Assembly (NCBI GenBank): GCA_910584795.1
Contig: CAJUBZ010000018.1
Coordinates: 1-22,457 of the forward strand
Origin: an uncultured Eubacterium sp.
Lineage (GTDB): Bacteria; Bacillota; Clostridia; Lachnospirales; Lachnospiraceae
Direction: 5' to 3'
DNA length: 22,457 bases
The notes beneath the pieces were generated by a model, which was not told the DNA's origin, made no database searches, and saw nothing but the letters and a program-made list of their open reading frames with translations. How positions within the stretch are numbered: the first letter of the stretch is position 1; the number at the start of each line of letters is the position of its first letter. A program made the position numbers and the translations under genes. Of the stretch, positions 1 to 7,802 are shown one piece after another.

Positions 1-218
1 AAATATTACACGTAAATATATGAAAAATTTGAATTAGTATGTGTAATTGTTTTTTTATCAGTATTGCATCAAAAAAAGCAAATGCCTGCCCATACTTTCC
101 CTTTTAAATATTCCTGATTTGTAGGGGGGATTTTTCACTGCTGACTACAGCGTAGAGAGGATACATTCACCATCACAACTTTTACCCTCTATAAATTTGC
201 GATTTGTGTTGGGGGAAG
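1..218. other. Intergenic stretch with no recognisable gene
   Basis: No reading frame of useful length, RNA gene or promoter could be recognised here. The only structure seen is a weak imperfect pairing between TAGAGAGG (about 153-160) and CCCTCTA (about 185-191). The stretch lies downstream of the ispE stop codon, beyond the long palindrome at 219-320. It may be the downstream or upstream flank of a gene outside the window. Confidence 0.5.
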
Positions 219-320
219 AAATATAAAAGGAATACACTTGGAGAACATTGAATTTCATAAAGACATTTGTATATAAAAATGTTTATGAAATTCAGTTTCC
301 AAGTGTATCCTTTTATATTC
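219..320. repeat. Long imperfect palindrome (about 100 bp)
   Basis: Two arms of about 45-50 bases face each other around a short AT-rich centre (269-276). The left arm contains AAAGGAATACACTTGG and GAATTTCATAAA; the right arm contains the complements TTTATGAAATTC and CCAAGTGTATCCTTTT. The arms differ by a few one- or two-base indels. The structure begins 24 bases after the ispE stop. It lacks a T-run on the minus-strand exit side, so it is not a standard intrinsic terminator. No target duplication is visible. A decayed MITE or other palindromic repeat is the best guess. Confidence 0.6.
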
Positions 321-343
321 GAACCACATCGACAAACCTGAAT

Positions 344-1204
344 TTATATAAATGTTGTCAGATATAACTGCTCTGTCAACTCTTTTTCTTTCAACAATTC
401 TACTGTCTGTTCTGCTTTTCCTTTATCATCATAAAGTCCAAACACTGTAGGGCCACTGCCACTCATAATTGAATTTAATGCCCCATTGTTTAACATTACC
501 ATTTTAATTTCCTGAATAATAGGATACTGTGGTACTGTTATATCCTCCATAACATTATATAAACTTTTTGCAAGTTTGTATAAATCCTGTGTTCTGATAG
601 CAGAAACCATCCCATCAATATCCGGTCTTTTTTTGATTTTATCCGGCTTAATGTTGCCATATACAAAAGCAGTAGATACGGACACGGGAGGCTTTGCGAT
701 AATCACATGGCACTTTGGCGGAGTAGGAAGTGGAGTCAAAATATCCCCAATCCCTCTAGCGATTGCAGTTCCGCCCAGTATACAGTAAGGAACATCTGCT
801 CCCAGACGAACCCCTCTTTCCATTAACTCCTCTGTGCTCAACCCCAAATCAAACATCTGATTAACACCTGTCAGTGTAGCAGCGCAGTCAGAACTTCCAC
901 CCGCCATTCCACCTGCGATTGGAATTCTTTTTCTGATTGTTATTTCCAGTCCCTGATCAATTCCAAATTCATCCATCAACATCTTAGCAGCCATATATGC
1001 CAGATTATCTTTTCCGTTGGATAATACTGCGGTATCTGTTCTAACAACAATCTCTGCACCTTCTATACGGGTAAGTATCACATCATCATATACATCTACC
1101 ATCTGCATGACCATATCCAGATCATGATATCCATCAGGGCGTTTTCTAATAACATCTAATCCAAGATTTATTTTTCCATATGCTTTTAATTCTAATTTAT
1201 CCAT
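344..1204 (-). CDS. ispE: 4-diphosphocytidyl-2-C-methyl-D-erythritol kinase
   Basis: This cytosolic GHMP-family kinase phosphorylates the 2-hydroxyl of CDP-methylerythritol with ATP, the fourth step of the MEP route to isoprenoid precursors. The 286-residue length is normal for IspE. The N-terminus carries AYGKINLGLDV with the expected lysine (residue 11). The ATP-binding glycine-rich motif PIAGGMAGGSSD is at 95-106, GADVPY with the expected aspartate near 137, and the third GHMP motif SIMSGSGPTVFG near 246-257. AAGGAAG lies upstream of the ATG at a slightly long distance. The SipL-like gene ends 74 bases upstream on the same strand and the two may be cotranscribed. The gene is complete and the assignment is secure. 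Confidence 0.95.
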   Translation of the reverse strand: MDKLELKAYGKINLGLDVIRKRPDGYHDLDMVMQMVDVYDDVILTRIEGAEIVVRTDTAVLSNGKDNLAYMAAKMLMDEFGIDQGLEITIRKRIPIAGGMAGGSSDCAATLTGVNQMFDLGLSTEELMERGVRLGADVPYCILGGTAIARGIGDILTPLPTPPKCHVIIAKPPVSVSTAFVYGNIKPDKIKKRPDIDGMVSAIRTQDLYKLAKSLYNVMEDITVPQYPIIQEIKMVMLNNGALNSIMSGSGPTVFGLYDDKGKAEQTVELLKEKELTEQLYLTTFI

Positions 1205-1278
1205 TCTGTTCTCTATACTTCCTTATATACTTTACACGGCAGTACTCTGCCTCTTCTAAAGTATACTTTTTTTATGTC

Positions 1279-2832
1279 TTATTGACAAGATTTAATAATT
1301 AACAATCTGTCACCCGGTTTAACCTGTTCAGAAACCAGTTCATTGACTTTCATAATATTATCGATTGTTGTGTAGTTTTCTTTTGCCAGTTTCCATAAGC
1401 TATCACCTTTTTGTACAACATATCCTTTCAGCATAGGCGCCGCATTAATTTTTTCCATATCTATTGGCTGTTCTTCTATTTCAGAAATAAACGCCTTTTT
1501 CTCTGACCGGAACACAATCGTCTCTAGTGCAACAACAGACTTAATTTCAACCTGCTCAGTACTAATCATATTCGCACTAACCTGCTCTACTCTCCAATTA
1601 ATATAATATTTGTCTTCCGGCATAATACCATCTGCATCAATTCTATGTTCAAAATCTGTTTCTTTGCATTGATAGCATAATGGGTGTACATCATCAGACG
1701 AAATATATATAATGCATGCTTTTATTTTTCCTACAGCTTTTAATCCACTGTCACTCACTACAATATTATCAATTTTTACTTCTGCATCACTACTGCAGAT
1801 CTGAAGAATATGTCCCTTGCTCTGGTCAATGTCTAACTTGACAATATTTTTTGTTCTTGATTCATTTTTTACAAGTAGTTTTTGATACTTTCTCTCTTCA
1901 ATCACAGGAACCAGATTCGCATCTGGTGCATAGACATCTTCCAAAACCTCCATTTCTCTCTCTTCATATATTTTTATATTTAATTTCAGTAATGCACTGA
2001 TAGATATATCTCTTGTTTCATTATCCTGATTCATTTCTGCTTCAATGTCTACGTTATGAAGCGTTGTGTTGATATAAGAAACTAAATCCTCTCTGGCTTC
2101 TGCTACATCAACCGTTCCGCCAAAGTTAATAATTGTATCAACCCATTGCTGCGGCATTCCTTCAGCTTCCGGAATATAAATCAAAAAGACTTTTAATTCA
2201 CCACCAATATGTATGACTCCATCCAGCATTTTTGTATTTATTGTTTTAATCTTGACATCCTGCCAAATTATTTTTTGTATTGCCGGTTTTCCTGATGGTA
2301 CAGATAATCTCTCACTAATCCGGAATGTATCTGTCTTGTCTGCTACAACACATAAACTTTCCAGGCTGCTATGTTTGGTCATAACATTTTCTCTATGTAT
2401 ATCTGATACAGCTTCTAAATCCTCCAGTTTTTCTATTGTAATGTTTGCCATAATCTGCACTTTGTATATGTAATTCTTTCCATCAATTAATTTTACAGAA
2501 GATGATAACACAATCAGACTTACATCTACATTACAATTCTCATCTAGAGAATTTAATTTAATTGTCTCCTCAAAAGGAGTCTCTCCTTCCACTCCTTTTG
2601 CCATATCGCTATCCCCTGTATAATACATCATTCCAAAGGAAATCGTTCCATTTACGATTAACTGATTATTTCTAATAGATGTATTGTCCACACTTACATT
2701 TTCGTGATGATTGATGATATTTTCAATCATATCATCCGCCTCTGTCAAACTACTTTCATGAGTTACATAAAATGTAGAAATCTCATTTTTTAGTATCTTA
2801 CTCATATGAATATTATTCTTTTCCAACTCCAT
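1279..2832 (-). CDS. sipL: SPOCS (DUF3794) and LysM protein, SipL-like spore coat morphogenesis protein
   Basis: The 517-residue protein has three stretches resembling SPOCS/DUF3794 beta-rich domains (roughly residues 40-150, 170-280 and 320-440). It ends in a LysM domain starting YVVQKGDSLWKLAKENY near residue 472 and closing with VKPGDRLLIIK. No signal peptide or membrane segment is visible, as expected for a mother-cell cytoplasmic protein. In Clostridioides difficile, SipL has this architecture and similar length. There it binds SpoIVA through its LysM domain and is needed to anchor the coat around the forespore; transfer of that role here is inference from architecture. The start is supported by GGGGGAAG seven bases upstream of the ATG. 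It sits between a small lipoprotein gene and ispE. Confidence 0.78.
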   Translation of the reverse strand: MELEKNNIHMSKILKNEISTFYVTHESSLTEADDMIENIINHHENVSVDNTSIRNNQLIVNGTISFGMMYYTGDSDMAKGVEGETPFEETIKLNSLDENCNVDVSLIVLSSSVKLIDGKNYIYKVQIMANITIEKLEDLEAVSDIHRENVMTKHSSLESLCVVADKTDTFRISERLSVPSGKPAIQKIIWQDVKIKTINTKMLDGVIHIGGELKVFLIYIPEAEGMPQQWVDTIINFGGTVDVAEAREDLVSYINTTLHNVDIEAEMNQDNETRDISISALLKLNIKIYEEREMEVLEDVYAPDANLVPVIEERKYQKLLVKNESRTKNIVKLDIDQSKGHILQICSSDAEVKIDNIVVSDSGLKAVGKIKACIIYISSDDVHPLCYQCKETDFEHRIDADGIMPEDKYYINWRVEQVSANMISTEQVEIKSVVALETIVFRSEKKAFISEIEEQPIDMEKINAAPMLKGYVVQKGDSLWKLAKENYTTIDNIMKVNELVSEQVKPGDRLLIIKSCQ

Positions 2833-2887
2833 AGTTCTTCCCCCTATCTTTATAACTATCTATAATCTATGTTTGTCTGCTACTATT

Positions 2888-3301
2888 TTATTCACCAAAT
2901 ATTACATTTTTGTCACTATATTCAATTTTTATCACAATACAGGGATATGTACTTGTTTCATTATTCGTATATTCTTTCGGTCCCTCAAACTCTGTTTTTA
3001 CATAAATTGCATTTTCCGTCTCATACATTTCTTTGACTTTGATGCTATATCCATCATATTTCTGTTTACCGTAACCAATCATGATATATGTGTACTGATT
3101 ATCTGAATAGGTAACTTTAAACTCCTTTTCTTTGCGTTCTTCTATCATCTGTTGAATCTCTGTCGGTACTTCACTTTCAGCCACTACTGTAAATTCAATA
3201 TCATTTGTTTTTTTTGTTTTTATTTTTTCCAAACCACAGGCTGTAGTTATTACAATACAAACCAATAATGTAACTAACAACTGAAATTTATTTTTTCGCA
3301 T
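2888..3301 (-). CDS. Small predicted lipoprotein, function unknown
   Basis: A 137-residue protein if translation starts at MRKNKFQLL. The frame is open 16 codons further upstream, but that extension begins with TTG inside a hairpin and has no ribosome binding site. The N-terminus is a lipoprotein signal: two basic residues, a hydrophobic stretch LLVTLLVCIVI, then TTAC-G with the lipobox cysteine. The mature part is charged and rich in Glu, Lys and Tyr, and no family was recognised. It follows the phosphoglucomutase gene by about 60 bases and precedes the SipL-like gene by 55. The only ribosome-binding-like sequence, GGTG, lies in the 3' arm of the hairpin at 3309-3344. Confidence 0.7.
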   Translation of the reverse strand: MRKNKFQLLVTLLVCIVITTACGLEKIKTKKTNDIEFTVVAESEVPTEIQQMIEERKEKEFKVTYSDNQYTYIMIGYGKQKYDGYSIKVKEMYETENAIYVKTEFEGPKEYTNNETSTYPCIVIKIEYSDKNVIFGE

Positions 3302-3308
3302 AAATAAA

Positions 3309-3344
3309 CACCATAATATATCTTTATTAAAATATATTATGGTG
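3309..3344 (-). promoter_or_regulatory. Intercistronic hairpin overlapping the translation start region
   Basis: CACCATAATATAT (3309-3321) and ATATATTATGGTG (3332-3344) pair perfectly over 13 bases around a 10-base loop. On the minus strand the hairpin begins about 18 bases after the phosphoglucomutase stop codon. It ends 7 bases before the lipoprotein ATG, and only TTTATTT follows, which is weak for a terminator. The GGTG likely to serve as ribosome binding site is in the second arm, so folding could limit translation of the lipoprotein. Confidence 0.55.
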
Positions 3345-3362
3345 TGCAAATTTTATTCTTAT

Positions 3363-5096
3363 TTAAAGCATTTTATTAATCATATCTACCATATAATCGC
3401 CAAGTTTCTTTACCTTTGTGTCTGCATCATCAAAGTCATGGCCTTTCACTCCATAGTAGAACTTTAGTTTCGGTTCTGTACCGGACGGTCTGATACATAC
3501 CCATGCTTCTTCACTTAAATCAAAATAAATAACATTTGATTTTGGAAGCCCGGTTGTAGTAACTGCACCTGTTTCCATGTCAGTTACTGTATCATTATGA
3601 TAATCTCTTACAGAAAGAACTTTATAATTGTCGATACTCTGTGGAGTATTCTCTCTTAATTTTTCAAGTGTTTTCTGAATCTTTTCGATTCCTTCTTTTC
3701 CTTTTAATTCAATAGATTCTACGCCGTCTCTCCAATATCCATATCTTTCATACATCTCTTTCATCTTATCCCATAGAGACATACCTTTTGTCTTATAATA
3801 AGCTGCTGCTTCACATAAAGCCATGGTTGCTACAATAGCATCCTTGTCCCTTGCATGAGTTCCAATAAGACATCCATAACTCTCTTCGAAACCAAATACA
3901 TATGTTCCTGTATTCCTGGTTTCAAATTCTAACATTTTCTCGCCGATATATTTAAATCCTGTAAGCACTTCAATTAAATCAATGCCATAATATTTTGCAA
4001 TATCATTGGCAAGATTTGTACTTACAATACTCTTAATCAAAGCTCCATCTTTTGGAAGTTCTCCCTTTTCCTTCAACTGGCTGATTTCATATTCTGCAAT
4101 CAGACATCCTGACATATTTCCTGTAAGAATATGATATGTTCCGGGTTTACTTCCTTTAATATATACACCAAGTCTGTCTGCATCCGGATCTGTAGCCAGA
4201 AGTAAATCCGCTCCGACTTCATTTCCTAATTTCACAGCCAATTCAAAAGCTTTTGCAGACTCAGGATTTGGATATCCGACAGTCGGGAATGCACCATCCG
4301 GCTTTTCCTGCTCTTCAACTACATAAACATTTTCAAATCCAAGTTCTTTTAAAACTCTTCTTACCGGAACATTTCCTGTTCCATGTAATGGTGTATAAAC
4401 GATTTTAATATCTTTCTGTTCCGCTTTTATTATTTCTGGATTTTTTACCTGTTTCTTTAATTCACCAATATACTTGTCATCAATCTCTTTACCAATGGAT
4501 ATATAGAGACCTTCCGCTACTGCATCCTCTTTTTTCATGGTTTTAACTTTATTATAATCATGAAGTGCAGATACTGCATCCATTATTCCAACATCATGAG
4601 GCGGTGTAATCTGTGCACCATCTTCCCAATATACTTTATATCCATTATATTCTGCCGGATTATGACTGGCAGTTACATTTATACCCGCAATACATTTCAA
4701 CTCTCTAACAGCAAATGATAGCTCCGGAGTAGGTCTCAATGCATCAAATACGTATGCCTTTATTCCATTTGCATTTAAACAAAGAGCTGCCTCATCCGCA
4801 AACTCCGGTGACATATGTCTTGAATCATAAGCAATTGCCACGCCTCTGTCTTGTCCATGCATCTTAATAATATAGTTTGCTAATCCTTGTGTAGCTTTTC
4901 TTACTGTATAAATATTCATTCTATTGGTTCCCGCACCAATGACACCACGAAGTCCTGCTGTTCCAAATTCAAGCTCTTTATAAAAACGGTCCTCAACTTC
5001 TTTTTCATCAGATTTTATTGCTTCCAATTCAGCCTTTGTATCATCGTCAAAGTATGGATTAGACAGCCAATCATTATATAGATCTCTGTAGTCCAT
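3363..5096 (-). CDS. pgcA: alpha-phosphoglucomutase / phosphomannomutase
   Basis: A 577-residue cytosolic phosphohexomutase of the PgcA type, interconverting glucose 1-phosphate and glucose 6-phosphate. It links glycolysis to UDP-glucose, cell-wall glycolipid and glycogen synthesis. The phosphoserine loop TASHNPAEYNGY has its catalytic Ser near residue 144, the metal loop DPDADR is near 303-308, the sugar loop GFEESYG near 400-410, and the phosphate-binding motif RPSGTEPKLKFY is close to the C-terminus. MDYRDLY was chosen as start, six codons inside the longest frame, because GGGAGG lies 6 bases upstream of that ATG. Length matches Bacillus PgcA. An extended -10 promoter candidate lies at 5134-5142. 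Confidence 0.93.
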   Translation of the reverse strand: MDYRDLYNDWLSNPYFDDDTKAELEAIKSDEKEVEDRFYKELEFGTAGLRGVIGAGTNRMNIYTVRKATQGLANYIIKMHGQDRGVAIAYDSRHMSPEFADEAALCLNANGIKAYVFDALRPTPELSFAVRELKCIAGINVTASHNPAEYNGYKVYWEDGAQITPPHDVGIMDAVSALHDYNKVKTMKKEDAVAEGLYISIGKEIDDKYIGELKKQVKNPEIIKAEQKDIKIVYTPLHGTGNVPVRRVLKELGFENVYVVEEQEKPDGAFPTVGYPNPESAKAFELAVKLGNEVGADLLLATDPDADRLGVYIKGSKPGTYHILTGNMSGCLIAEYEISQLKEKGELPKDGALIKSIVSTNLANDIAKYYGIDLIEVLTGFKYIGEKMLEFETRNTGTYVFGFEESYGCLIGTHARDKDAIVATMALCEAAAYYKTKGMSLWDKMKEMYERYGYWRDGVESIELKGKEGIEKIQKTLEKLRENTPQSIDNYKVLSVRDYHNDTVTDMETGAVTTTGLPKSNVIYFDLSEEAWVCIRPSGTEPKLKFYYGVKGHDFDDADTKVKKLGDYMVDMINKML

Positions 5097-5133
5097 TTTA
5101 ATCCTCCCACACAATTTTTTCCAACCAGTTCAC

Positions 5134-5142
5134 ATCATATCA
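5134..5142 (-). promoter_or_regulatory. Candidate extended -10 promoter of the phosphoglucomutase gene
   Basis: On the minus strand TGATATGAT reads as an extended -10 element (TG, one base, TATGAT) about 38 bases before the ATG. A weak -35 (TTCCAT) lies 17 bases further upstream. It lies outside the inserted MITE-like element, so the insertion would not have removed it. Confidence 0.35.
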
Positions 5143-5180
5143 CAAACAACTTACAAATGGAACAATAAAATGTTTTTTTT

Positions 5181-5337
5181 TACATATTATAACAGTTCAG
5201 CAGCCAACTCGAATTTGTTTCACTTCTTCTCATTGTTATGGTTCACCATATGATATAAATAATAAACATTGAAAAGTCTGCAAGCAGCCTTTTGACATTT
5301 ATTATTTATATCGCATGCTGAACTGTTATTACATATT
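5181..5337. mobile_element. MITE-like element with terminal inverted repeats and target duplication
   Basis: The core at 5189-5329 (141 bp) begins ATAACAGTTCAGCA and ends with its perfect 14-base complement TGCTGAACTGTTAT. It is flanked by a direct repeat TACATATT (5181-5188 and 5330-5337), which extends to 10 bases if the shared AT is counted. Inside, GATATAAATAATAAA (5252-5266) pairs perfectly with TTTATTATTTATATC (5298-5312) around a further small stem with GTCTGC/GCAG, so the transcript would fold into a long hairpin. It has no room for a transposase, so any mobilisation would be in trans. The right duplication begins within the stop codon of the CotS-family gene, and the element supplies the last base of that codon. 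Confidence 0.75.
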
Positions 5338-6309
5338 ATCGATAAAATTCCAGCGTAATTTTTCCTGTTTTCTGAACTGTTTCAATTTATCTTCATTTTT
5401 TTCAGAATACCAGGCTTTGTTAGAATTATAATAATAATTAATAATTTTCCAAAACTTTTCAGGATAACTTAGTACCGCCTTTAGAACTTCAAATTCCCTG
5501 ATAGAAATTGGTCTGATTTTACAATAAGAATCCAGCAGTTCTCTCCCCAGAGAGACATCCCAATTGTTTTTTTCCATAACCTTTCTAAGAAAATCATACA
5601 AATCCTGTACTGCAGGTGCATAATTCAGTTTCAAAAGATTCACCATAATGACCTGATTATTTTGAAACAAAATATTATGATAGTTGTAGCACCCATGATT
5701 AATTGTCTGATTCTCTATACTTTCCTTATACATGTCTTTATAATCTGATTGTTCTAAAAGTTCTACTGCCTCTGTTGCCTGGACATAATACTCTTCAATA
5801 ATATTATGGAGAGACATTTCAAAAAAATTCTTATTCTTTCTTTTTTTTATGTAATTTTTAATTCTTAATATTTCAGCACTGTGACGTTCAAACACATCCC
5901 TCATATTTTTACCGGGATGAAATCCTCCCTCTACAAATAAGCCAATTGTATTCTCTGTCAATTTGTGAAATCTTGCGAGATTGGAGGCTGCCAGCAATAA
6001 CTGCCTTTTATTATTGTTACTGCAGTCTTCCGCATCGTACCACTTCTTTAATATGTATGTATATCCGTCCTCACTTACTGTTACATATTCCCCTTCTTTA
6101 TTCGCTTTTACGCTGTCTGTAACAAAATTATTGTTCTCTAAAAAATTATAAAAAACACTCATCGTCTTCATTCTTTCATTACTGTTGTTGTACTCCTGTA
6201 AGATATATTTTCCATCATCTGTGATACAACCATAATTTCCTTTTAACCGATAAGTGCTTTTAATTTTTAAGTCATACTGCTCTAACACTGTCAATGATTT
6301 TTCATTCAT
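5329..6309 (-). CDS. CotS-family spore coat protein, probable pseudokinase
   Basis: A 326-residue protein related to the CotS/aminoglycoside-phosphotransferase-like fold found in spore coat proteins of Bacilli and Clostridia. The N-lobe contains YILQEYNN and YTYILKKWY. The C-lobe contains INHGCYNYHNILF near 203-215, at the place where active relatives read HGD or HND followed by N. Here the aspartate is Cys, and the following metal-binding DFD is replaced by VNLLK (223-227). DLYDFLRK then matches the family. The loss of both aspartates suggests a structural rather than catalytic role. MNEKSLTV was chosen as start because GGAGG lies 8 bases upstream. The stop codon abuts the inserted MITE-like element. 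It follows the CCA-adding enzyme gene by 56 bases. Confidence 0.72.
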   Translation of the reverse strand: MNEKSLTVLEQYDLKIKSTYRLKGNYGCITDDGKYILQEYNNSNERMKTMSVFYNFLENNNFVTDSVKANKEGEYVTVSEDGYTYILKKWYDAEDCSNNNKRQLLLAASNLARFHKLTENTIGLFVEGGFHPGKNMRDVFERHSAEILRIKNYIKKRKNKNFFEMSLHNIIEEYYVQATEAVELLEQSDYKDMYKESIENQTINHGCYNYHNILFQNNQVIMVNLLKLNYAPAVQDLYDFLRKVMEKNNWDVSLGRELLDSYCKIRPISIREFEVLKAVLSYPEKFWKIINYYYNSNKAWYSEKNEDKLKQFRKQEKLRWNFIDNM

Positions 6310-6365
6310 ATTGTTCCCTCCATACCTTTTTTGCATTATTCTAAAATATGAAGGGAAGAACCAGA

Positions 6366-7739
6366 TTAGAACATTGTCCTGGCAATGTCCATTAACATCT
6401 TTTTATCATTTAATTCCGGCTGTTCTAATACTCTGTTAAGCAATTCTTTTAAAATATCCCCGATAATTGAACCTGTACTGCATCCTGCTGCAATCAAATC
6501 TTTTCCAGATACCGCTAATTCTGCTTTACAGGTGCATATATGATTCTCTGCAATGTACTGAAACTGTTCTTTTTCATACAAATACCCATCGTATCCTTTT
6601 TCTTTGCCATAAGCACTTTTCCCTTGAAAATCAGCATAAACTAACTGTAAATACTGCTGATAAATATCTTTTCCTATCTTGTGCACACTCTTTCTGACAT
6701 TTACCGGTTCCATGCCTTTTGAAACCGGTCTGTCATCATGACATTCCACTAATCTTGTAACCAGTTTGATTGTTTTATTATCCAGCTTCAGTCGTCTAAG
6801 AATAGGACCGGCCATTTCTGCTCCCACATGAGCATGTCCATAAAAATGCATTCGGGAAGGGTCTTTTTTGTCATAAGTGACCGAATCAGGTTTTCCGACA
6901 TCATGAAGTAGTGCTGCCCATCTCATTACCTTAGTCGAAGGTACATTTTCCATAACTTTAATCGTATGTTCTCCCACATTATACATATGGTATGGAGTAT
7001 TCTGCAGACATTCCATCATCCGGTCAAACTCCGGCAATATTACCTTTGTAATCCCTGCATGATAGGCTGTTATCAGTTTATCCGGATGATTTGACATAAT
7101 CAGTTTTTCCAATTCTACATGGATACGTTCTGCACTAATGTTCTCAAGATTTTGCGCCAATAGCTCCATAGCTTCCATGGTATGTTCTTCAATATCAAAC
7201 CCCAGCTGTGCTGAAAATCTCACTGCCCGAAGAATTCGTAAAGCATCCTCAGTAAACCTTTCTTTTGGCTGACCGACACATTTTATCATCTTTTTCTCTA
7301 TGTCTCCCATACCATCAAAAGCATCTACCAGCCCAACTTCCGGGTTATATGCCATAGCATTTATGGTAAAATCTCTGCGTTTTAAATCTTCAATCAAATC
7401 TGCTGTAAACTCTACACTATCCGGATGACGACTGTCATTATATTCGCCATCTATTCTGTATGTGGTGACCTCATAACCTGTCCGTTGCAACATTACTGTA
7501 ACTGTTCCATGCTGGATACCTGTATCAATCGTTCTGTGAAAAAGTTCTTTTACCTGATGTGGCAGTGCTGATGTGGTAATATCCCAATCCTGTGGGGTTC
7601 TTCCTAAAATAGTATCTCTTACACATCCTCCAACTGCAAATGCTTCATAGCCATTCTGCTCTAATATTCCAATAATCATTCTTACCGATTTAGGTATATT
7701 TATTTTAAATTTTTTAATTCCGTTGTAATCTTTCACCAT
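6366..7739 (-). CDS. cca: CCA tRNA nucleotidyltransferase with HD domain
   Basis: A class II tRNA nucleotidyltransferase of 457 residues that builds or repairs the 3' CCA end of tRNAs. The head domain shows GGCVRD (about 37-42) and the catalytic carboxylates DWD (about 51-53), then RRDFTINAMAYNP and the RNA-binding stretch ALRILRAVRFSAQLGF. A downstream HD domain carries ALLHDVGKP and HAHVGAEMA, a fusion common in this family. MVKDYNG was taken as start, since AGTAGGAG sits just upstream of its ATG and the 16-codon extension has no binding site. The MocR-type regulator ends 63 bases upstream on the same strand. The assignment to the CCA/poly(A) polymerase superfamily is secure; CCA addition is the usual role in organisms with one copy. 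Confidence 0.92.
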   Translation of the reverse strand: MVKDYNGIKKFKINIPKSVRMIIGILEQNGYEAFAVGGCVRDTILGRTPQDWDITTSALPHQVKELFHRTIDTGIQHGTVTVMLQRTGYEVTTYRIDGEYNDSRHPDSVEFTADLIEDLKRRDFTINAMAYNPEVGLVDAFDGMGDIEKKMIKCVGQPKERFTEDALRILRAVRFSAQLGFDIEEHTMEAMELLAQNLENISAERIHVELEKLIMSNHPDKLITAYHAGITKVILPEFDRMMECLQNTPYHMYNVGEHTIKVMENVPSTKVMRWAALLHDVGKPDSVTYDKKDPSRMHFYGHAHVGAEMAGPILRRLKLDNKTIKLVTRLVECHDDRPVSKGMEPVNVRKSVHKIGKDIYQQYLQLVYADFQGKSAYGKEKGYDGYLYEKEQFQYIAENHICTCKAELAVSGKDLIAAGCSTGSIIGDILKELLNRVLEQPELNDKKMLMDIARTMF

Positions 7740-7802
7740 TTCACTCCTACTATGTTCTATCGTTTTTCCCAAAATTAGTGGGGTCACAAAATATTATCTG
7801 CT

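Noticed and set aside
3302..3349. 16-codon upstream extension of the small lipoprotein
   Set aside because: It begins with TTG, lies within the hairpin, has no ribosome binding site and would place extra residues before a complete lipoprotein signal.
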